Part shown: positions 5,727 through 10,058 of the stretch, in pieces
Layout of the letters: every line of letters begins with the position of its first letter
Position numbering within the stretch: the first letter of the stretch is position 1
DNA from: Chloroflexota bacterium
GTDB taxonomy: Bacteria > Chloroflexota > Anaerolineae > Aggregatilineales > Phototrophicaceae
DNA length: 10,058 nt
Assembly: GCA_026706395.1 (NCBI GenBank)
Contig: JAPOYU010000032.1
Location: 1-10,058, forward strand
Direction: 5' to 3'
Translations under genes and position numbers: made by a program
Notes under the pieces: generated by a model
Seen by the model: the letters and a program-made list of their open reading frames with translations, nothing else
Databases searched by the model: none
What the model was told of the DNA's origin: nothing

Positions 5727-6557
5727 ATGAATGTTATAGATGACACAAGAGATGTTGACAATCTCGGCCCCAACGGGACATCCCGCGCCGGCGTGAAGCT
5801 GACCGCGGGCGAGCGCCGGGCGACGATCATGCGTATCCTGGACGCCACCGGTCGCGTCGCTGTCCCCGAGTTGAGCAAGCTGACCAAGGTCTCCGATATG
5901 ACCGTCCGCCGAGACCTTGAAGCGCTGGAACACGAGGGTTTGCTGAAGCGCACGCGCGGCGGCGCTGTGGGTGTCGCCTCGCTCAGCTACGAGCCCCCCT
6001 ACATACTCCGCAAAGAGTCCAACGCGGAGGCCAAAACCCGCATCGGTCAGCGAGCGGCATCCCTCTTGCGCGAAGGCGAAACCGTGATCCTCGATGTCGG
6101 CACCACCGCCGTGGAAGTGGCCCGCGCCCTCAAAGGCCGTCAAAACCTGACCGTGCTCACATCGAATCTTTGGGCCGCCGCCATCCTCGCCGATGAACCG
6201 GGCATCGTATTGATCCTGACCGGTGGACAGGCCCGCAATAGAGAACGCTCGCTGGTCGGCCATCTGGCGACCCGCGCCTTTGACGAATTGGTCTTTGATG
6301 TATTCGTTATGGGGGTCGCCGGCGTCCACCAGGACTTCGGCGTCACCGACTACAACGTGGATGAAGCGCAGGTGAAGCGAGCGGCGGTCCGCGCTTCACA
6401 GCGGCGCATCGTCATTGCCGATAGCTCCAAGCTGGGCCGGGTGGCATTCGCCAGAATCTGCGACTTGCATCAGATCGACGCCATCGTCACTGATGATGCT
6501 TCGCCTGATATGCTCTCGGCTTTTGCCGCTGACGATATAGAGATAGTAAGCGCTTGA
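5727..6557 (+). CDS. DeoR-family transcriptional repressor
   Basis: This 276-residue cytoplasmic DNA-binding protein is probably a repressor that responds to a phosphorylated sugar-like effector, as known for the family. Numbering from the ATG, a 25-residue extension precedes the N-terminal winged helix-turn-helix: RVAVPELSKLTKVSDMTVRR (43-62) with DLEALEHEGLLKRTRGGAV after it, the DeoR signature. The C-terminal sensor has ILDVGTTAVEVARAL (121-135), TVLTSNL (142-148), LTGGQARNRERSLVG (164-178), FGVTDYNVDEAQVKRA (204-219) and ADSSKLGR (231-238). All core motifs look intact. Start: ATG at 5727 is chosen, while an in-frame TTG at 5718 and a GTG at 5793 are alternatives, and none has a clear ribosome-binding site. 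Its stop codon meets the BtpA-like gene directly, so the two are co-expressed. It may also control the divergent M20 operon. Confidence 0.92.
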   Translation: MNVIDDTRDVDNLGPNGTSRAGVKLTAGERRATIMRILDATGRVAVPELSKLTKVSDMTVRRDLEALEHEGLLKRTRGGAVGVASLSYEPPYILRKESNAEAKTRIGQRAASLLREGETVILDVGTTAVEVARALKGRQNLTVLTSNLWAAAILADEPGIVLILTGGQARNRERSLVGHLATRAFDELVFDVFVMGVAGVHQDFGVTDYNVDEAQVKRAAVRASQRRIVIADSSKLGRVAFARICDLHQIDAIVTDDASPDMLSAFAADDIEIVSA

Positions 6558-6583
6558 GAATTGACCGGCGCATTGAGCTGCGG

Positions 6584-7390
6584 ATGAAAAACTGGCTGCG
6601 CGAGATCTTTGCTGTTCGGAAGCCCGTCATCGGGATGTGCCACTTGCTGGCGCTGCCCGGTGATCCGGACTACAACAGCGCCGCCGGGTTGCGCGCGGTT
6701 GTTGACGATGCGCGCGCCAATCTGCGCGCCCTTCAAGCGGGCGGCGTCGACGGCGTCATGTTCTCCAACGAATTCAGCCTGCCCTATCTCACGAAAGTGG
6801 ATTGCGTAACCGTCGCCGCCATGGCCCGCGTCATCGCCGAACTCTATGACGACATCAAACTGCCCTACGGCGTCAATGTCCTCTGGGATCCCTTCGCCTC
6901 GCTGGACCTCGCCGTCGCTACCGGCGCACAGTTCGTACGCGAGATATTCACCGGCGTATACGCCAGCGATTTTGGTCTCTGGGATACAAACTGCGGCGCA
7001 GTCATCCGCCATCAGCACGCCATCGCCGGCCAAGACATCAAACTCCTCTTCAATATCTTGCCCGAAGCTGCCGCCTATCTCGCCCATCGAGATATTGTGT
7101 CTGTCGCCCGCTCAACCGTTTTTAATACCGGCCCCGACGCCCTCTGCATATCGGGTTTGACCGCCGGCGAAGAGACATCGGCCGCCACACTCCGCCTGGT
7201 CAAAGACGCCCTGCCGGATATGCCCATCGTAGCAAATACCGGCGTCAGCCACTCCAACGTTTCGGAACAACTGGAAATCGCCGACGCCGCTATCATCGGC
7301 ACCGCCTTCAAATGCGATGGCGTATTCGAAAACCCGGTTGATGCCGGCCGGGTAAGAGCATTGATGGATAAAGTGGAGGAACTGCGCTAG
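6584..7390 (+). CDS. sgcQ: BtpA/SgcQ-family TIM-barrel protein
   Basis: This is a 268-residue cytoplasmic protein of the BtpA family, which includes E. coli SgcQ and a cyanobacterial protein linked to photosystem I accumulation. Its biochemical reaction is not firmly known. Motifs include KPVIGMCHLLALPGDPDY (13-30), GGVDGVMFSNEFSLPYLTK (53-71), YGVNVLWDPFASLDLAVATG (95-114), REIFTGVYASDFGLWDTN (119-136), PDALCISGLTAGEET (184-198) and ANTGVSHSNV (217-226). The NEFSLPYLTK and REIFTG.YASDFG.WDTN blocks are closer to my memory of SgcQ than of the cyanobacterial proteins. The ATG at 6584 gives the usual N-terminus (NWLREIF). A TTG at 6554 overlapping the regulator's stop codon is an alternative that would add ten residues and imply coupling. 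The DeoR neighbour matches the E. coli sgc locus, which also has a DeoR-type gene. Confidence 0.88.
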   Translation: MKNWLREIFAVRKPVIGMCHLLALPGDPDYNSAAGLRAVVDDARANLRALQAGGVDGVMFSNEFSLPYLTKVDCVTVAAMARVIAELYDDIKLPYGVNVLWDPFASLDLAVATGAQFVREIFTGVYASDFGLWDTNCGAVIRHQHAIAGQDIKLLFNILPEAAAYLAHRDIVSVARSTVFNTGPDALCISGLTAGEETSAATLRLVKDALPDMPIVANTGVSHSNVSEQLEIADAAIIGTAFKCDGVFENPVDAGRVRALMDKVEELR

Positions 7391-7735
7391 AAAATATATC
7401 CAAAAGATAGAATGAGCTTTGATGATTTAGATCGCAGCACAATATTTCTTGCGCCGCCTCCATCACTCTTCGTGGCGATTATTCCCTCAACAACCCCCGC
7501 CACATCCCAGCGCCGCGCCGGAACTGCCCAAACATCACAGCAGGCATGAAGCTCATCAGTAACTGGTTGAAAGGCTTGTCCGGTACAGCAAAATATACGT
7601 TTAGATAACTGAAATAATACCGAAACAATATAAAAGAGAGGGCCGATCCTTGCGAAGGTCAACATATTACTACGGAATCCTCTAAGTTTCGCTCACGCTC
7701 TCGGAGTGCAGTGTCTACGCGCACCCCTTGTGATG

Positions 7736-7780
7736 CCCGCCATAGAGATGGCGGGAAAGGGGGCCGGGGGTGAGGGGTAG
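7736..7780. repeat. GC-rich hairpin with dispersed-repeat-like tail
   Basis: CCCGCCAT (7736-7743), AGAG, ATGGCGGG (7748-7755) is a perfect 8-bp stem with a 4-nt loop. It is followed by a purine-rich tail whose complement, CCCCTCACCCCCGGCCCCC, matches the ubiquitous intergenic motif that yields 'PLTPGPL/SP' peptides in spurious annotations. No T-run follows, so it is not a canonical terminator. It ends about 20 nt before the M24 ribosome-binding site and could fold in that gene's leader if transcription starts upstream. Confidence 0.5.
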
Positions 7781-7799
7781 AACGACGATCCGTTTGAAC

Positions 7800-7804
7800 A
7801 GGAG
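7800..7804 (+). promoter_or_regulatory. Ribosome-binding site fixing the M24 start
   Basis: AGGAG followed by a 7-nt spacer (TAAAACA) and ATG at 7812. This favours ATG over an in-frame GTG at 7770, which would begin inside the repeat-like sequence. Confidence 0.7.
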
Positions 7805-7811
7805 TAAAACA

Positions 7812-8984
7812 ATGGCAGACATCACGGAATTGCGCCAGCGCTGGAACAAACTCGCCCAGGTAGGCGGGGAGAATGACCTCGACCTCATCCTGGTCTACTT
7901 CGATGAGTACAACATGGCCGACGCCTGCTACCTCACTAATATCTGGACGCAGTTTGAACGCGGCCTCGTCGCGATTTCCCTGCCCAGCGGCGACCCCTGC
8001 CTGCTCGTCGGCCCCGAAACGGCCAACTACGTCATGACCCATACGCCCGAACTGGAAAGCCGCGTTGTTTCCCTGTTCCTCGCTTGGGGCGCCGCTTACC
8101 CCAACACGCATTGGGAAGATACTGCCGATGTCCTGGCGGACTTGGCCGGCGGACCGCCCCGCCGGATCGGGCTGGTCGGGGGCGGCTTTCTGCCGCTATC
8201 GCTCTATCAAGCATTGTCATCGATGACCGGCGAAATCGTCGATATCACCGACTCGGTGCATCGCGCCCGCCAGATCAAGTCAGCGAGCGAAATAGACAAG
8301 ATCAGGACGGCATACCGCATCGTTGATGCCGGTCTCGAAGCCATGCTGAACGGAGTGACGCCCGGCATGACCGAGACAGCCTTGGCGGGCATAGGCGAAG
8401 CCGCCATGCGCGCTGCCGGCGCCGAAGGCTACGCCTACTCGACCATCCTGACCTCACAGGAACGCACAAACTCCGTGTTTGGCCGTCCCACGCAACGGCC
8501 GCTGGACGACGGCAGCTTCATCATGATCGGCATCAGCCCCAGGTATCAGGGCTACGCTGCCTCCCTTGGCGTTCCACTGACGGTAGGCCCGGTCCCTCAA
8601 AAACAGCGGGACTACATCCGCGACTTATTCACCATCTACCAATCGATAGAAGCCCAGCTCCGCCCGGGGCTTATGGCCAGCGAGCTATACCATTCTTCGC
8701 GCCGGGAGCTCGCCCGCTATGATTTGGAGAAGCACCAGATCTACGGCGTCGTGCACTCTTGCGGATTGCTCGAAGCGGAAGCGCCCTTCCTCTGCCCCGA
8801 CCCGGATTGGCAGTTCCAACCCGGCATGGTCCTGCTGATCGACCTGGCGATATTCCATCCGCAACTATGGGGCATCCGCTGGGAATCCGGCTATCTGATT
8901 ACCGACGACGGCGCGGAACAGTTGTCCGCCTATTTCGATACCGCCGCTGACATTGTATTGCGGCGCGCGGCGAGTGGAGCCTGA
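7812..8984 (+). CDS. M24 (creatinase/prolidase-fold) family protein lacking most metal ligands
   Basis: This 390-residue cytoplasmic protein has two parts: a creatinase-type N-terminal domain (about 1-155, ending DSVHRARQIKSASEIDKIRT at 147-166) and a pita-bread C-terminal domain. The fold is clear from PGMTE (184-188), GRPTQRPLDDGSFIMIG (224-240), RYQGYAAS (244-251), GVVHSCGLLEAEAPFL (312-327), FQPGMVLLID (335-344) and GIRWESGYLIT (354-364). Aligning these with aminopeptidase P and prolidase, the two metal aspartates correspond to G240 and S251, the ligand His is kept as H315, the first Glu becomes D344 and the last is kept as E358. The second His of the HE motif is A322 and the substrate His is F223. 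Ordinary Xaa-Pro peptidase activity is unlikely. Its stop overlaps the ABC ATPase start by 1 nt (TGATG), so it is coupled to that importer. Confidence 0.88.
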   Translation: MADITELRQRWNKLAQVGGENDLDLILVYFDEYNMADACYLTNIWTQFERGLVAISLPSGDPCLLVGPETANYVMTHTPELESRVVSLFLAWGAAYPNTHWEDTADVLADLAGGPPRRIGLVGGGFLPLSLYQALSSMTGEIVDITDSVHRARQIKSASEIDKIRTAYRIVDAGLEAMLNGVTPGMTETALAGIGEAAMRAAGAEGYAYSTILTSQERTNSVFGRPTQRPLDDGSFIMIGISPRYQGYAASLGVPLTVGPVPQKQRDYIRDLFTIYQSIEAQLRPGLMASELYHSSRRELARYDLEKHQIYGVVHSCGLLEAEAPFLCPDPDWQFQPGMVLLIDLAIFHPQLWGIRWESGYLITDDGAEQLSAYFDTAADIVLRRAASGA

Positions 8985-9766
8985 TGAGCGCCTACATCCA
9001 GATACAGAACGTGGGTAAGTCCTTCGAGGGCACCGCTCGCCAAATCGAGGCCCTCAGAGATGTCGACCTGGAGGTTCAGGCCGGCGAATTCATGTGTCTG
9101 GTCGGTCCCTCCGGCTGCGGCAAGTCTACTCTGGTATTCATTGTCGCCGGTCTCGTTTCGCCCAGCGGCGGCGCGGTGCATGTTGGCGGCGCGCCCGTGT
9201 ATGATCCCGATCCGGACCGGACCGTGGTTTTCCAGGGCGATGCCGTTTTCCCCTGGATGACCGTCGCCCAGAACATCGGCTACGGCTTGCGACAGACCAA
9301 TACCGCCAAGCGAGAACAGGAAGAGATCGTCACCCATCTGATCGACCTCGTTGGCTTGAGCGGCTTCCGCGACGCCTATCCCAAAGAGCTGTCCGGCGGC
9401 ATGAAGAAGCGCGTCGATCTGGCCCGCGCCTATGCCACAAATCCCACAGTCCTCCTCATGGACGAGCCCTTCGGCGCCCTCGATGCCATCACCAAGGAGA
9501 AGATGCAGGAAGACCTCATGCGCCTCTCAGCCGCCGAGACCGATAAACGGCGCACCGTCCTCTTTGTAACGCACGATTTGGAAGAAGCCATTTTCTTGGC
9601 CGATCGCGTAGCCGTGATGACCGCGCGCCCGGGCACCATTCAAGTTGTGCTGGATATACCCTTCGCCCGACCAAGGGACGCCTCAATAAAACTATCCAAT
9701 GAATTTCAGGAATTGCGCGGATACATCCGCGAGCTGCTGGTGGACACGGAAGAAAACGAGACCTGA
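8984..9766 (+). CDS. TauB/SsuB-type ABC transporter ATPase (nitrate/sulfonate/NMT1 class)
   Basis: This 260-residue cytoplasmic ATPase energises an importer of the nitrate/sulfonate/taurine/pyrimidine-precursor class. Complete motifs are Walker A GPSGCGKST (41-49), Q-loop VVFQGDAVFPWMTV (81-94), ABC signature LSGGMKKR (136-143), Walker B VLLMDEPFGALD (156-167) and H-loop FVTHD (194-198). VFQ..AVFPW with LSGGM is typical of the TauB/SsuB group. The segment after Walker A reads STLVFIVAGL, where most relatives have STLLRIIAGL, a mild oddity. The start ATG overlaps the M24 stop by 1 nt, with GGAG just upstream. The next gene, 16 nt on, encodes the matching permease. Substrate cannot be predicted from the ATPase, and the binding protein is not in the window. 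Confidence 0.94.
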   Translation: MSAYIQIQNVGKSFEGTARQIEALRDVDLEVQAGEFMCLVGPSGCGKSTLVFIVAGLVSPSGGAVHVGGAPVYDPDPDRTVVFQGDAVFPWMTVAQNIGYGLRQTNTAKREQEEIVTHLIDLVGLSGFRDAYPKELSGGMKKRVDLARAYATNPTVLLMDEPFGALDAITKEKMQEDLMRLSAAETDKRRTVLFVTHDLEEAIFLADRVAVMTARPGTIQVVLDIPFARPRDASIKLSNEFQELRGYIRELLVDTEENET

Positions 9767-9782
9767 GAGGGCTGGACAGGAT

Positions 9783-10058
9783 ATGGCCGAGACGCAGCGC
9801 AACGACGATCAGAGTCGCAAGCAGGGCATTGGACAAAAACGGATTCTAACGTCTGAGGCGAAGCTGAGCATCCTGACCGTGCTGACGGCTGTGGTCATCT
9901 GGTATTTCTTCACCGATTCCTTTATCCCCAAGCTTTTCTTCCCCTCCCCGCTGGACACCGTCCAGGTTGTCGGGCGGATGGAAGGCGTGCTGGTCGAATA
10001 CTTCATCGCGACGATGTATCGCGTCGTCGTTGGGATGCTGGCCGGAGCGATCCTCGGC
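9783..10058 (+). CDS. TauC/SsuC-type ABC permease, N-terminal part
   Basis: The first 92 residues of an inner-membrane permease are present before the window ends. A polar N-terminus (about 1-26) precedes a membrane helix at about 27-46 (KLSILTVLTAVVIWYFF). The family hallmark FFPSPLDTV (52-60) follows, then EYFIATMYRVVVGMLAGAILG (72-92), which corresponds to the conserved 'Sl.Rv..Gf..g' segment starting the second helix. It lies 16 nt after the ATPase and pairs with it. Upstream purine-rich GGACAGGAT can serve as a ribosome-binding site, although spacing is short. The EAA loop and the rest of the protein lie beyond the edge. Confidence 0.88.
   Translation, partial: MAETQRNDDQSRKQGIGQKRILTSEAKLSILTVLTAVVIWYFFTDSFIPKLFFPSPLDTVQVVGRMEGVLVEYFIATMYRVVVGMLAGAILG

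Larger units (their letters stand above)
7391..7811 (+). other. Intergenic gap between the two rightward units
   Basis: This gap of 421 nt separates the BtpA-like gene from the M24 gene. The first part is AT-rich with no obvious terminator hairpin. A possible -10 TATAAA lies at 7629-7634 in AT-rich sequence, but no acceptable -35 box is placed 16-18 bp upstream, so the promoter of the M24 unit is not established. From about 7690 the sequence turns repeat-like and contains a strong hairpin (7736-7755). A leftward open frame at 7665-7387 has no ribosome-binding site and no recognisable protein motif. Confidence 0.6.

Noticed and set aside
5655..6329. A 224-codon minus-strand frame opposite the DeoR-type gene
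   Set aside because: Composition is Gly/Asp/Gln-rich as expected of a shadow, with no motif, and the plus strand carries a complete DeoR protein.
7567..7634. A promoter for the M24 unit (TTGAAA or TTGTCC with TATACG or TATAAA)
   Set aside because: None of the combinations gives 16-18 bp spacing, so only the isolated -10-like box is mentioned.
7387..7665. A 92-codon minus-strand frame in the gap after the BtpA-like gene
   Set aside because: No ribosome-binding site at a proper distance, no recognised domain, and it overlaps mixed AT-rich and repeat-like intergenic DNA. It may be chance or decayed sequence.
1..10058. CRISPR array, tRNA/rRNA genes, transposase or integrase genes
   Set aside because: No regularly spaced direct repeats, no cloverleaf or rRNA-like sequence, and no transposase or integrase motif was seen on either strand.

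Overview
This is a bacterial accessory-metabolism and transport locus. It is tightly packed, with short gaps, a 1-nt stop/start overlap (TGATG at 8982-8986), TTG as well as ATG starts, and intergenic DNA holding dispersed-repeat-like sequence. The moderately GC-rich codon use, the gene mix and the repeats resemble environmental Chloroflexota (Anaerolineae/Caldilineales-like). That placement is an impression, not a proof.

Left half (1-5400, minus strand): one transcription unit running right to left. A near-consensus promoter (TTGACA-17-TATACT, 5399-5371) reads through an unusually long leader of about 180 nt into an M20-fold protein (5184-3877). After it come a secreted family-5 peptide-binding protein (3737-2154), the permeases DppB-like (2082-1075) and DppC-like (1056-139), and the first 11 codons of another gene (33-1) behind a perfect ribosome-binding site. 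Each gap except the 18-bp permease junction carries a perfect inverted repeat. The two ATPases such an importer needs are not in view.

Middle (5185-5726): a divergent control region. It holds the leftward promoter, a 17-bp palindrome over its -35 box, a pair of hairpins, a dispersed-repeat-like patch and a candidate rightward promoter.

Right half (5727-10058, plus strand): a DeoR-type repressor, then a BtpA/SgcQ TIM-barrel protein, a pairing also found in the E. coli sgc locus (sgcR, sgcQ). A 421-bp gap with a GC-rich hairpin and repeat-like sequence follows. Next is a second unit: an M24 (creatinase/prolidase-fold) protein, a TauB/SsuB-type ABC ATPase and the start of its TauC/SsuC-type permease, cut by the window edge.

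The most notable observation is that both peptidase-fold proteins, M20 and M24, appear by eye to have lost several metal-binding and catalytic residues of their families while keeping the fold motifs, and each sits beside an ABC importer of a different class. They may do different chemistry from classical metallopeptidases, or bind or sense the imported ligand. This is an inference from manual motif alignment.
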